Shown: in pieces, positions 23,663 through 32,207 of the stretch
How the letters are laid out: each line of letters opens with the position of its first letter
Position numbering within the stretch: the stretch's first letter is position 1
Assembly (NCBI RefSeq): GCF_026191675.1
Contig: NZ_JAKRRY010000041.1
Span: 1-47,252, forward strand
Source of the DNA: Vibrio qingdaonensis
GTDB taxonomy: Bacteria; Pseudomonadota; Gammaproteobacteria; Enterobacterales; Vibrionaceae
Direction: 5' to 3'
Length of the DNA: 47,252 nucleotides
Program-made: the position numbers and the translations under genes
The notes under the pieces: model-generated
The model's database searches: none
Seen by the model: the letters and a program-made list of their open reading frames with translations, nothing else
Told to the model about the DNA's origin: nothing

Positions 23663-26458
23663 CTTAATAAGTTGCAGTCCAACTGGCAGTGCGTCACCGA
23701 ATACCCGTTTGGAATCGGATTCAGATAAGGTTTGAATCTCAGAAACTAACGATAGCCAGCTATCTGGTGCTTTACTTTGGCGAAGCTTGGTTAACACTTG
23801 TTCGCGATAGTCATCTGCGATGTCGAGCGAGCGATCGCCAGTTTTACGGCACATTAAAACACAAGCAAAACCAATCATTGACTCTTTTGACCAATCGAGC
23901 GCAAGCAATTTTGGTAACCATTGCTCAACTTGTTCTCTGGCAATAACATTGTGTTGGCTGCCATAGAGCGGTGTGCGTGAACCCAAGCGACCTAATGCCC
24001 AACAGTGAGCTTGCAAGAACTGTGGTTGGTTAATTATCTTGCTTAAATACCAACTTGCTAACAACACTTTGTCATCCACATAGAGGTTTTCTAAACTAGC
24101 GGATAGGCGAACCATGGCTTCATAGCCCTTATCCTTAGCGGTTTGGAACGACTTAGCATTTTTCATGGCTCCAGGGTGGAGATATTTTGCTATATCACTC
24201 AGGATAACTTCTTGTTGTTCTTCATTCAGTCCTCCAGAAACACGGCGCCAAAAGACCCACCAATCACTCCAACCTTGGTTATTTTGGAATTGGATCCCTT
24301 GTTGATAAACGCCCCATAGCTGCTCCATGCGCCAAGAGTCTGTCGCGTCCCCAAAGCCAGGGCGCATGCAAAACCCCGTCAGACGTAACCAGTTTTTCTC
24401 ATGTTGTTCAGAGCGGCGGCGACGCTTACGACCAAGAGTAAAGGTATCGACTAGTGAACGAAGAGAGTGGAAGTCCCACGCTTCTTTCTTACCCAGTTTT
24501 TTTTCTAGTTCTTTGCCTAGCGTTTTTATTTCTTTGGTGTCGGCACTATTTTTATTGCCACTGTAGAGTCGAGAAACCAGCGCTTGAGAAGCTTCTAACC
24601 CCGGGTGAGCATTGACTTGCTCCTGATCGGCTTGCTTATTGCGTACTTCAAACTCAAGCTCCCATCGCTGTTGTTCATCGCTGACGCTAACACACTCAAC
24701 TTTAAGCGTCCCCACTTCTGTGAGTTGGCAGGCAAGCTGAACTTCAACCCGCTGCTTTTGGTTTTCTGCAAGAGTGATATTGTCACCCTGTAACGTATTA
24801 ATGTAGGGCGGAAGCGGTGAAAACTGGTCAGGGTCAATGTTGACCAAAATACCATTTTGGACTTTTTGATGCTGCCCAAAGAAATCATGGGTTGAGGTTA
24901 GCAGGTTAAACCTTACTGGCTCTCCCAAAGTCAGCGAGAATCGGCGGCCAGAAAGACGGATTTCTTGTCCTTCATCGGTGCCTTTAGCGAGCAAACACAG
25001 AGCTTGCCCGGATTTGTTTTTTTCTTGTAAGTGTAGAAAGTAAGAGCGAGCGCTGCCGCCGCCGATCTTGAGCTGTGCACCGCGTCGAGCTTTCGCAAAT
25101 GCCACCGCACCAAGAGCAACAGACCAATCGGGGTGGGGGTTATTGAGCAACGTGATTGGAGCGCCTTTCCAGCCCTCAATAAGATCAACCATTCTTCTGG
25201 TGATCAGTGGGCTGTTAAATACGCCCCCATTTAATAAGATCCCAACTGGAATTGCCGGGTCACGACCGTCGCGCAATGCTTCTTTAGCCACTTCTTGGTG
25301 AAGGTGCAAGAATTCAGAAACGTGTTTACTCACGGCTGGGTCGGCGACATAAGGTAAGCCAAACTCGACCACGGCACTGCGTTTTTTATCAGGAAGCTCA
25401 CCAAATGACGTGGTAGGGAAAAATCCATCTAAAGCAATACGATGGACCTCTTCCTTGTTAATAGCGACGCTTTTTGTGCCACCAATCAGACGTGATCCGC
25501 TGCCGAGCATGGTGATTTTCATTTCTTCTGGCGCGGAGTCAGACAGTAAGGTTTCTTTGGCCTTCCGGGTTTGTTGAATGAGCTTGGTCAAACTGGCCGC
25601 ATTGAGTTTTTTACTTTGATTGAATCGTTGCTCTGCCATATGGGCGAGGGCGAGGTCAAGATTGTCTCCCCCCAGCATTAGGTGTTCGCCAACGCCAATC
25701 CTGTTCAGTTGTAGATTGTCATCCTCATCATGTTTAGCTTCAATGAGACTTAAATCGGTGGTACCACCGCCGACATCGCACACCAGCATAAGGGGTATTT
25801 GCGCGAGTTCTTGGGAAGCCGTTTCTTTATGTCTCGAATACCAGTCGTAACAAACGGCTTGAGGCTCTTCGAGCAAGTGAACGCGTGGCAGACCCGCACG
25901 TTTTGCCGCATCTAACGTGAGTTTTCGCGCAGTTTCATCAAACGAAGCAGGGACGGTGATGACGACATCTTGATCTTCTAATTTATTGTAGTGATGACGA
26001 TGGTTCCATGCTTGACGAATGTGGTTGAGGTAACTGGCGCTGGCAATAACCGGCGAGACTTTTTCCACATCTGGTGCGCCTGCCCAAGGTAAAATATCGT
26101 CTTCGCGGTCAACGCCTTGATGTGACAGCCAGCTCTTAGCGCTGGAAACTTGGCGTCCCTCGACTTTAGCGCCAAGTTCACGTGCCCATTCACCAATGAT
26201 GACTCTAGCAAGATCGCCAGAGACGGTTGAGTGTTCCCAAGGCAGAGTTAAGTCGGCATCAGATATTTGTTGTAATGCAGGATGATAGCGAAAAGACGGC
26301 AGGAGTGGCTTTCTCACGACCTCTCCTGGCCCCACCAGCTGGTCGATTTCAAACAGTTCTACAGGGGCGTTCGATAGGTCATCTTGAATTTCACAAAACG
26401 CGACAACGGTATTGGTTGTACCTAAATCGATACCGACTAAATATTGAGAAGAGGCCAT
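23657..26458 (-). CDS. Large Hsp70-family ATPase with C-terminal extension
   Basis: A 933-residue DnaK-like protein, about 300 residues longer than DnaK. The ATPase domain has phosphate-1 loop GIDLGTTNT (residues 9-17), the connect motif LLEEPQAVCYDW and phosphate-2 loop CDVGGGTTDLSL. The substrate-binding region is hard to match. The C-terminal third (from about residue 600) is helical, Trp-rich and basic in part (LGRKRRRRSEQ) and matches what is called DUF3731 in similar proteins, as far as I recall. The ATG 26458 follows GGAG; the TTG four codons earlier lies in that site. It is the last gene of the DUF2760-Hsp70-Hsp70 operon. No J-domain or GrpE gene is nearby. The client is unknown. Confidence 0.87.
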   Translation of the reverse strand: MASSQYLVGIDLGTTNTVVAFCEIQDDLSNAPVELFEIDQLVGPGEVVRKPLLPSFRYHPALQQISDADLTLPWEHSTVSGDLARVIIGEWARELGAKVEGRQVSSAKSWLSHQGVDREDDILPWAGAPDVEKVSPVIASASYLNHIRQAWNHRHHYNKLEDQDVVITVPASFDETARKLTLDAAKRAGLPRVHLLEEPQAVCYDWYSRHKETASQELAQIPLMLVCDVGGGTTDLSLIEAKHDEDDNLQLNRIGVGEHLMLGGDNLDLALAHMAEQRFNQSKKLNAASLTKLIQQTRKAKETLLSDSAPEEMKITMLGSGSRLIGGTKSVAINKEEVHRIALDGFFPTTSFGELPDKKRSAVVEFGLPYVADPAVSKHVSEFLHLHQEVAKEALRDGRDPAIPVGILLNGGVFNSPLITRRMVDLIEGWKGAPITLLNNPHPDWSVALGAVAFAKARRGAQLKIGGGSARSYFLHLQEKNKSGQALCLLAKGTDEGQEIRLSGRRFSLTLGEPVRFNLLTSTHDFFGQHQKVQNGILVNIDPDQFSPLPPYINTLQGDNITLAENQKQRVEVQLACQLTEVGTLKVECVSVSDEQQRWELEFEVRNKQADQEQVNAHPGLEASQALVSRLYSGNKNSADTKEIKTLGKELEKKLGKKEAWDFHSLRSLVDTFTLGRKRRRRSEQHEKNWLRLTGFCMRPGFGDATDSWRMEQLWGVYQQGIQFQNNQGWSDWWVFWRRVSGGLNEEQQEVILSDIAKYLHPGAMKNAKSFQTAKDKGYEAMVRLSASLENLYVDDKVLLASWYLSKIINQPQFLQAHCWALGRLGSRTPLYGSQHNVIAREQVEQWLPKLLALDWSKESMIGFACVLMCRKTGDRSLDIADDYREQVLTKLRQSKAPDSWLSLVSEIQTLSESDSKRVFGDALPVGLQLIKQ

Positions 26459-26488
26459 GATACGCTCCAATCAGGTAAGGAGAAGAGA

Positions 26489-26514
26489 CAAACGGCACTA
26501 AAAAGTGCCGTTTG
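26489..26514 (-). terminator. Hairpin between the two Hsp70 genes (attenuator or processing site)
   Basis: CAAACGGCACT and AGTGCCGTTTG form a perfect 11-bp stem with a 4-nt loop (TTTT on the transcribed strand), followed by TCTCTTCTCC. Without a true U-tract it may be a partial terminator or an mRNA-stabilising element that sets the ratio of the two ATPases. Confidence 0.5.
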
Positions 26515-26555
26515 AAATAGAGGTTTATCAGAATACAAATCTGTTCAGCCTAACA

Positions 26556-28394
26556 CTAAACATCTTCGCGCACGTCAAACTCGACATGCCATTTCTGACC
26601 GTTATCTGATGCGATTGCTTCGAGATATAACGTTCCTAACTCGGTAACTCGAGAAGATAGGGTAACAGGTAAGACTTCGCCACTGCTTCTCCCTTCTGAT
26701 ACTGGCAGAGTGACTTGAATTTCAGGTAGCTCTTCTAACTCTTCTGGTTTCCAGTAATCAAGATGCAAGCCAGCATCGTCCTCACGACGTATTGTCGAAC
26801 CAAAGAATTGGAAGTGAACGGGTTGTCCGATCACTAAGCCAAACTCTTGGCTTGGTACGTCGACACTGCTGCCTTCTTCCATACCAAATGGAGCAACACA
26901 AAGCGCTTCCATTGGTGGAGCCATGCCAGGAATAGCAGGCATCGCGCTCTCAATACCAATGTAGTAGCTGGATGCGATACCACCACGAATACGAACGCCT
27001 TGTCCACGACGAACACTGCCATAGTAAGCTGCGCCACTTGCAACAGCTAGGTCTAAGTCGAGCCCAGTTAACATTTTAGCCGAACTTGCATTAGCAGAGG
27101 TCAACCAACTATTAATCGTACTAAAGAGACGGTCTGACAACAGAGACGACTTCAGTACGCCACCATTGAATAACACGGCAGTAGGCTTGATAAACTCAGG
27201 TTCTGCTGGCATGCCAGGCATACCGGCAAATGCTTGATCCGCAGCGTTGCTCTGACGACTTAAAAATGCAGCAATATGGCGCGTAACAGCGGCATCTTGT
27301 GCGTACGGCAAGCCCATTTGCGTCAATGCGCCACGAGAGCGTTGCACAGGGTGCTCTTGAATACCCACCTGTGGGAAGAAGCCATCCACGAGAGTTTGCT
27401 GCACTTCTTGTTGAGTCAGTTCGGTTTTTAATGTTGCGCCAAGCAGTTTAGAGCCACGGCTAGGAACAACAATCGGTACCGATTGAAGCTCTGCATCGTT
27501 AAGTAGGGCTTCTTTGGCATCACGACAAGCGTGCGTCATCGCTTGAACTTGCCAAGGCTGTAACTCTTTGCCATCTTGCGCAAGCTTCATCTTAAGGCGA
27601 TAAGCTAAAGCGAGATCCATATTGTCACCGCCAAGCAAGATATGCTCACCGACCGCGACACGCTCTAAGTTCAAGTTACCGTCGTTTTCTGTTACGGCAA
27701 CCAATGATAAATCGGTAGTACCACCACCCACATCAACCACTAATACAATGTCGCCGACTTCAACTTCATCACGCCATGCGTCATTGCTATTATCAATCCA
27801 GCTATAAAGTGCCGCTTGTGGCTCTTCAAGAAGCGTTAAATGCATTAGGCCAACATTACGAGCCGCTTCTGCGGTAAGATCGCGAGCGGCTGGGTCGAAT
27901 GATGCAGGCACCGTGATCGTCACGTCCTGCTCTTCTAGCAAAGCCTCAGGGTGGGCATGGTTCCAAGTATTTTTAAGGTGCTCAAGGTACAGTTCGGTGA
28001 CACGTAAAGGTGACACTTTTGTCACTTCTTCTGGGCTACCTTGTGGCAAAAAGTCTTCGCGGCGGTTCACACCACCGTGGCAAAGCCAAGATTTTGCACT
28101 GGCGACCAAACGGATCGGTGTTTTTGATCCAAGGTTACGGGCAATGGCGCCGACAAGCGCGCTTGGGTGCTCTGTCCAAGGAAGCGTTCTTGAACCATGA
28201 CCGAGCTCATGCTCATGCGGTTGATACAAGAATGAACCTAATTGGTTTAAATTCTCAACGGTACCCGGAGAGGTTAATTGAGGAATCGCCATCACTTCAA
28301 CGGAGGCATTTTCATCTTGTGCGTCAACAAATGACATGACGCAATGTGTGGTACCAAGGTCGATACCAACACTGTATTTAGCGTTGTGATCCAT
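26556..28394 (-). CDS. Hsp70-family ATPase
   Basis: A 612-residue DnaK-like ATPase, close to the DnaK length but diverged. Phosphate-1 loop GIDLGTTHC (residues 9-17), EEPQAALYSW and phosphate-2 loop DVGGGTTDLSLV are intact, so ATP hydrolysis is likely. The adenosine motif GGVLKSSLL and a degenerate beta-sandwich follow. No typical DnaK C-terminal EEVD-like tail or lid is evident. The ATG 28394 overlaps the stop of the DUF2760 gene by one base (TAATG on the minus strand) with GAGG upstream. It resembles its neighbour at 23657 in the ATPase part and the pair probably arose by duplication. It may work with DUF2760 at the membrane. Confidence 0.88.
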   Translation of the reverse strand: MDHNAKYSVGIDLGTTHCVMSFVDAQDENASVEVMAIPQLTSPGTVENLNQLGSFLYQPHEHELGHGSRTLPWTEHPSALVGAIARNLGSKTPIRLVASAKSWLCHGGVNRREDFLPQGSPEEVTKVSPLRVTELYLEHLKNTWNHAHPEALLEEQDVTITVPASFDPAARDLTAEAARNVGLMHLTLLEEPQAALYSWIDNSNDAWRDEVEVGDIVLVVDVGGGTTDLSLVAVTENDGNLNLERVAVGEHILLGGDNMDLALAYRLKMKLAQDGKELQPWQVQAMTHACRDAKEALLNDAELQSVPIVVPSRGSKLLGATLKTELTQQEVQQTLVDGFFPQVGIQEHPVQRSRGALTQMGLPYAQDAAVTRHIAAFLSRQSNAADQAFAGMPGMPAEPEFIKPTAVLFNGGVLKSSLLSDRLFSTINSWLTSANASSAKMLTGLDLDLAVASGAAYYGSVRRGQGVRIRGGIASSYYIGIESAMPAIPGMAPPMEALCVAPFGMEEGSSVDVPSQEFGLVIGQPVHFQFFGSTIRREDDAGLHLDYWKPEELEELPEIQVTLPVSEGRSSGEVLPVTLSSRVTELGTLYLEAIASDNGQKWHVEFDVREDV

Positions 28395-29026
28395 TATAGT
28401 TCTACCTCAGCTGGTGCGATAATCGACGCATCATAGTTTTCTGAAAGTTTAGGTAGGTTAACATTATCTGCTTTCCAACCTTTATGAACCAGGATACCAG
28501 AGAATGGTGCTGAGCCCGTCACGTTGCCAGTTAGACGAATCGCTTGCGGATTAAAGCCTTCTTCAATTGTTAAGCGAGATTCTTCGTCTTCACTGCGAAT
28601 AGGAGAAAGGACAAAGTAATCACCAATCACTTTTTTACCGCCAGAGTGAACAACACGTGCGGCTGCACCCACTTCTTCATCAGAGAAGGACGTAAGGTCT
28701 TCTTGTAAGAAGTCGATAATCCGTGCTTCTTGCTGCATGAGAGAAAGTAACTGCATAGCAGAGTCTGTTGATGCGGTAGCAAGCTTGGATTCAACTTCTA
28801 CTACTTTCTCAATCACTTTTTCGACTTCTACAATTTTCTCAACTTCAACGATTTTCTCTACAGGTTTCTCAACCTCAATAATCTTTTCGATAGGTTTCTC
28901 TACCACTTTTTCAACGACTTTGCTTTTGCGAGAAACGGCAATTGCCAGTAACAAAACGCTCGATGCAGCAAGGCCTGCATGCAGCATGTCGAAGGTGGTA
29001 GGAATAACATTTAGATCGAAGGTCAT
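28394..29026 (-). CDS. Membrane-anchored DUF2760 protein with VEK coiled coil
   Basis: A 210-residue protein, first gene of the chaperone operon. A hydrophobic helix spans about residues 15-32 (MLHAGLAASSVLLLAIAV), followed by a highly regular acidic-basic repeat (residues 37-79, units such as VEK, IEK and EVEK) that should form a rigid helix or coiled coil. The C-terminal DUF2760 domain (about 90-210) contains DFLQEDLTSFSDEEVGAAARVVH and FSGILVHKGW. The topology is likely N-out or a simple anchor with the domain in the cytoplasm, where the Hsp70s act. The family always appears beside such Hsp70 genes in my memory, suggesting a scaffold or co-chaperone. No enzymatic motif is seen. Confidence 0.82.
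   Translation of the reverse strand: MTFDLNVIPTTFDMLHAGLAASSVLLLAIAVSRKSKVVEKVVEKPIEKIIEVEKPVEKIVEVEKIVEVEKVIEKVVEVESKLATASTDSAMQLLSLMQQEARIIDFLQEDLTSFSDEEVGAAARVVHSGGKKVIGDYFVLSPIRSEDEESRLTIEEGFNPQAIRLTGNVTGSAPFSGILVHKGWKADNVNLPKLSENYDASIIAPAEVEL
28790..28918 (-). repeat. Degenerate repeats encoding the VEK stalk
   Basis: This stretch inside the DUF2760 gene encodes the alternating Val/Ile-Glu-Lys stalk. The nucleotide sequence repeats units such as GTAGAAAAA/GTTGAAGTT with small changes, so copy number could vary between strains and alter the stalk length. Confidence 0.8.
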
Positions 29027-29374
29027 AGGGGATTCTCTATGTGTCTGTCATTAGTTGCTAACTTTGGGGCGAAGTCTAGCATAATCAAGGCTCTTAGCGC
29101 GATGGTTTCGCAATAATGTCATTTGAAAGTGAGTTTGTTGGTGAAGATTGCAGCAGATAGTGGTGTTTTATTAATTTTAAGTGATCTTTGCTGATTTTTT
29201 GCACGCAAATATTAGGGGCGACAAAAAACTGATGTAAAATCCGATGCATAGGCTAGAAGTCAACGTCGGGGAAATGGCGCATATTTTTAGTTTTGAGTGG
29301 TATTGTTATGAAAATAACGACACTGACATCAGAAAAAACAGATCCTAAATCTGAAAACAATAAAAGAGTCAGTA
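29027..29374. other. Divergent promoter region, chaperone operon / diguanylate cyclase
   Basis: 348 bp between divergent genes. A minus-strand promoter for the chaperone operon and a plus-strand promoter for the cyclase are expected, but no clear sigma-32 or sigma-70 pair stands out. A short plus-strand frame from 29309 (MKITTLTSEK) runs out of frame into the cyclase gene and lacks a clear ribosome site, so I do not call it. Confidence 0.4.
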
Positions 29375-30925
29375 ATGCAGTACGTCAGAATGGGCAAAGG
29401 ATTAAACAGGGAAGACCGTGGTGTAAAACGGTATTCAGTGGTCGTGTTTTCTATAGGGATTGCGATTACAATTTTTATTACGCATCTTGTATATAAAGGA
29501 CAGCAGCAATTATCCAAATCTAACTTCGACTTTTTGGTGCAGAATCAGGCGGAGAATATAAAAGAACTCGTTATGTTAGACGTGAGTTTAATCGGCTCCG
29601 GTGCGGGCTTTTATCATGCGACTTCGCCAGATTCGTGGAACAGCTTTTCATCGTTTGCTCGACCCATTATAGCAGGCTCAAGTAGCTTGATCGCTATGCA
29701 ATGGATGAAAAAGGTTTACCCAGAACAGATTGATTCACATGTTGCTAGGGTAAAGGAGCACTTTCCCAATTACGAAATTTATACGGTGCCGAAAGATCAA
29801 CCAGTGACGATGGGCTACATTCTAGACAATGATGAGCCGATTTATGTTGCCAGTGATATCTACCCAGTTAATACCGCAAATCTTCGGGCGTTAGGGTATT
29901 ACTCTTCGAGAGAGCGAGTTCGTCGTGTTATTACCAACACCATTAAAACAGGTCAACCAAGCTTATCTGATAAAATTCGGTTATTGCAGGATGGTTTTGA
30001 CCGTTCGCTGCCAAAGCAGGGAATGTTGGTTTACCACCCTGTGTTTGAGCCTGGACGGAAAGAGTTACGGGGTGTAGTCATTGGCGTGATTCGCACCACG
30101 GCTTATTTTCAACAAATTGTTGCAAGGACCGCAATTGGTCAAGCGGTGGGCATTCAAGTCGTCGACATGGGGTTTGATGCTGAAGATGACCCTATTATGT
30201 ATCGTAACCAATCATGGGACAGCATCAATGGCGAGGTGGATGCTGTCGTCATCGATTTGTATGACCGACAATGGAGTATTGAGTTTAAGCGTGGCAGTGG
30301 TATTTCCGCTAATGATTCATTTATCCTGTTGTGTGTTGCTTCTGGTGGCTTCATTATTTCGATGTTGCTTGGTTATGTCGTACAATTGATGCTGCGTGAA
30401 CAACGCCGTTTGACCAAGTTGGTCAAACGGCGGACAAAGGATTTACAATATTTAGTTGAGCGGGATCCCCTGACAGAGGTCTATAATCGACGGGCGTTTA
30501 ACCGTTTGGCCGAGTACCACATTGCGTGTCATAAGCCTTTTTCTCTCGCAATCATTGATGTCGATTCATTTAAACAAATTAACGATCAATACGGTCACGT
30601 GGTGGGTGATGAAATACTCATACAAGTGGCGGTTCACATTAAAGAGAACACGTATCCAGACGATATGTTATTCCGTCTTGGCGGGGATGAGTTTGCCGTG
30701 ATTAGTCGTTGTATTGACTACGCGCCGTTGCAACGTTACCTAGACGGTATATGTGAGAGTGTTCGACTATTAGAGTGGCCTGGTATCGATAAAACATTTA
30801 ACTGCACATTAAGTATTGGTGCAGCGGTTTATCGAGGCGAGTCTTTGGAGAAGTTGCTAAACCGTGCCGATGAACAACTTTATATCAGTAAAGAACAAGG
30901 GCGAGATAAAGCCAATATTGTTTGA
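29375..30925 (+). CDS. CHASE-GGDEF diguanylate cyclase
   Basis: A 516-residue inner-membrane enzyme predicted to make cyclic di-GMP from two GTP. Transmembrane helix 1 is at about residues 20-40, a periplasmic CHASE sensor domain at about 60-270 (VTMGYILDNDEPIYVASDIYPV), helix 2 at about 312-335, and a GGDEF domain follows from about 360 (RDPLTEVYNRRAF). The active-site motif GGDEF is intact (FRLGGDEFAVI), so activity is likely. The inhibitory RxxD site that normally precedes it reads YPDD, lacking Arg, so product inhibition may be weak. The start at ATG 29375 follows AAAGAG; 29390 is also possible. No phosphodiesterase domain is present. The signal is unknown; CHASE domains bind small extracellular ligands. 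Confidence 0.92.
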   Translation: MQYVRMGKGLNREDRGVKRYSVVVFSIGIAITIFITHLVYKGQQQLSKSNFDFLVQNQAENIKELVMLDVSLIGSGAGFYHATSPDSWNSFSSFARPIIAGSSSLIAMQWMKKVYPEQIDSHVARVKEHFPNYEIYTVPKDQPVTMGYILDNDEPIYVASDIYPVNTANLRALGYYSSRERVRRVITNTIKTGQPSLSDKIRLLQDGFDRSLPKQGMLVYHPVFEPGRKELRGVVIGVIRTTAYFQQIVARTAIGQAVGIQVVDMGFDAEDDPIMYRNQSWDSINGEVDAVVIDLYDRQWSIEFKRGSGISANDSFILLCVASGGFIISMLLGYVVQLMLREQRRLTKLVKRRTKDLQYLVERDPLTEVYNRRAFNRLAEYHIACHKPFSLAIIDVDSFKQINDQYGHVVGDEILIQVAVHIKENTYPDDMLFRLGGDEFAVISRCIDYAPLQRYLDGICESVRLLEWPGIDKTFNCTLSIGAAVYRGESLEKLLNRADEQLYISKEQGRDKANIV

Positions 30926-31014
30926 TTCTAAAGCAGTTAAACCAGGGGCTATCGAGCTTTAGGCGATTTTGCGCTACACTTCGAGCCGTTGTTTATTATA
31001 AAGCCTATATCATT

Positions 31015-31545
31015 ATGAATTATAACCGAGTCGTTTGTTTTGACCTTGAAATGTGCTGCTGGAATGTGGACGGTGTAGGTACGACGGGTGAAATTATTGA
31101 AGTAGGGTTGGCTGAGATCGATCTTGTTACTCAGCAAGTGGTGAAGCGAGCGCAATACTACGTTAAACCAGAGAAGGACGAAGTGTCTTTGTTTTGTGCG
31201 GAACTGACCGGTATCACACCGCGTAAAGTCGAGAAACAAGGCCGCCCCCTTGCTGCTGTTGTGCAATCAATGGTAAAGAACTTTGGCGGCCCAAATAAGA
31301 TTTATGCGGCATGGGGACGAGATGACCATATTTTGTTCAATGAATGTCGAGAAAAAGGCATTACGCCGCCATTCAAAGAGTTTGTTAACCTTGCCACACT
31401 TTATCGCATGCAAAATCGCTTAAAAGAAAAGCGCATCGGACACAAAGCGGCGCAAGAAGCAAAAGGAATTGAGTGGGAGGGGCGTCAGCACTCGGGTTAC
31501 GTTGATGCCTATAATCTAGCAAAACTTGCGCTGACTATGCTGTAA
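31015..31545 (+). CDS. DEDDh-family 3'-5' exonuclease
   Basis: A 176-residue exonuclease of the RNase T / DNA polymerase III epsilon superfamily. Catalytic residues are Asp10 and Glu12 (FDLEMCCW), Asp103 or Asp104 (GRDDHILF), His159 and Asp164 (HSGYVDAYNLA), giving the DEDDh set. The Trp-rich start and the NLATLYRM segment resemble the ERI1/KapD-like branch that acts on RNA ends. The ATG 31015 follows an AT-rich leader, and the frame upstream to 30922 overlaps the end of the cyclase gene, so it is not used. It has no partner gene; a hairpin terminator follows. Substrate, RNA or DNA, is not defined. Confidence 0.88.
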   Translation: MNYNRVVCFDLEMCCWNVDGVGTTGEIIEVGLAEIDLVTQQVVKRAQYYVKPEKDEVSLFCAELTGITPRKVEKQGRPLAAVVQSMVKNFGGPNKIYAAWGRDDHILFNECREKGITPPFKEFVNLATLYRMQNRLKEKRIGHKAAQEAKGIEWEGRQHSGYVDAYNLAKLALTML

Positions 31546-31588
31546 GGCCTTCCTTCGGTTTTATGTAGAGAGCGGTTAGATTACAAAA

Positions 31589-31623
31589 AGCTTCAGGTAA
31601 ACAGAGACGGCTTACCTGAAGCT
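31589..31623. terminator. Bidirectional terminator
   Basis: AGCTTCAGGTAA (31589-31600) and TTACCTGAAGCT (31612-31623) form a perfect 12-bp stem with an 11-nt loop. T-rich flanks on each strand suit termination of both the exonuclease and the convergent TerB-like gene. Confidence 0.85.
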
Positions 31624-31629
31624 GTTTAT

Positions 31630-31661
31630 TGGTCTTTTCAACTAATGGTCTTTTCAACTAA
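31630..31661 (+). repeat. 16-bp tandem duplication
   Basis: TGGTCTTTTCAACTAA is present twice head to tail, ending exactly one base before the stop codon of the minus-strand TerB-like gene (31662). Confidence 0.95.
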
Positions 31662-32108
31662 TTATTTATCGATGACTTGAATTTTCGCACGAATAAACTC
31701 ACTATGATCGACGTAGAGCAGTTCGGCGACTTTACGAATCACCGCATCCTCTTGAGGGTCGATCACACCATCGGCATTCGCCACTTCCCACATTGCTTTA
31801 ATCAGTTCAAAGCGTTTCTCTTGAGATAATTCACGTAACCCTGAAGTAAAGTCGTACAAAGAGACCGACTCTTTCACTTTCAGTTTCGCTTGTTCGATAA
31901 GCAAGTTGGTTTCTTCATCAGATAGCGCCAGTAGGCGAGAGACCAAAGAACGCTTCGCTTGCTCTTCTTGTTCATCAACTTGGTGATCGGCACTGGATAC
32001 TTCACATAGCAATGATGCGATCGCAAGGTTGGGGCTGACCGTTTGATTTTGGGATAAGTCACTGCCTTCAATGAGCTGCTTGAATATAGAGGTGATGGAC
32101 GTAAACAT
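31662..32108 (-). CDS. TerB-like family protein
   Basis: A 148-residue all-helical protein of the TerB/DjlA-N superfamily. Paired acidic motifs typical of the family are visible: SADHQVDEQEE (about residues 39-49) and ANADGVIDPQED (about 109-120), each likely to bind a divalent metal. Tellurite-resistance TerB belongs to this fold, but no other ter gene is near, so a tellurite role is unlikely from context. The gene is alone, cytoplasmic, with the PhoD-like operon about 100 bp upstream in the same direction. Confidence 0.82.
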   Translation of the reverse strand: MFTSITSIFKQLIEGSDLSQNQTVSPNLAIASLLCEVSSADHQVDEQEEQAKRSLVSRLLALSDEETNLLIEQAKLKVKESVSLYDFTSGLRELSQEKRFELIKAMWEVANADGVIDPQEDAVIRKVAELLYVDHSEFIRAKIQVIDK

Positions 32109-32207
32109 AGCGGTTCCTCTTTTGATGCCTAATCATAAATAATCTAATCACTAATACATAGTGGCGCTTACAAAAGAACTCAAGTGTAAAGCGCCAGAGA
32201 ATGGATG

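Noticed and set aside
28737..29054. Plus-strand frame rich in Ser, Thr and Phe
   Set aside because: It is antisense to the VEK stalk of the DUF2760 gene, whose repeats create the open frame.
29293..29496. 67-codon frame overlapping the cyclase start
   Set aside because: It lies in a different frame, ends inside the transmembrane helix of the cyclase, and has no clear ribosome site.
31662..32108. Part of a tellurite-resistance (ter) operon
   Set aside because: Only the TerB fold is present; no terA, terC, terD or terE is nearby.
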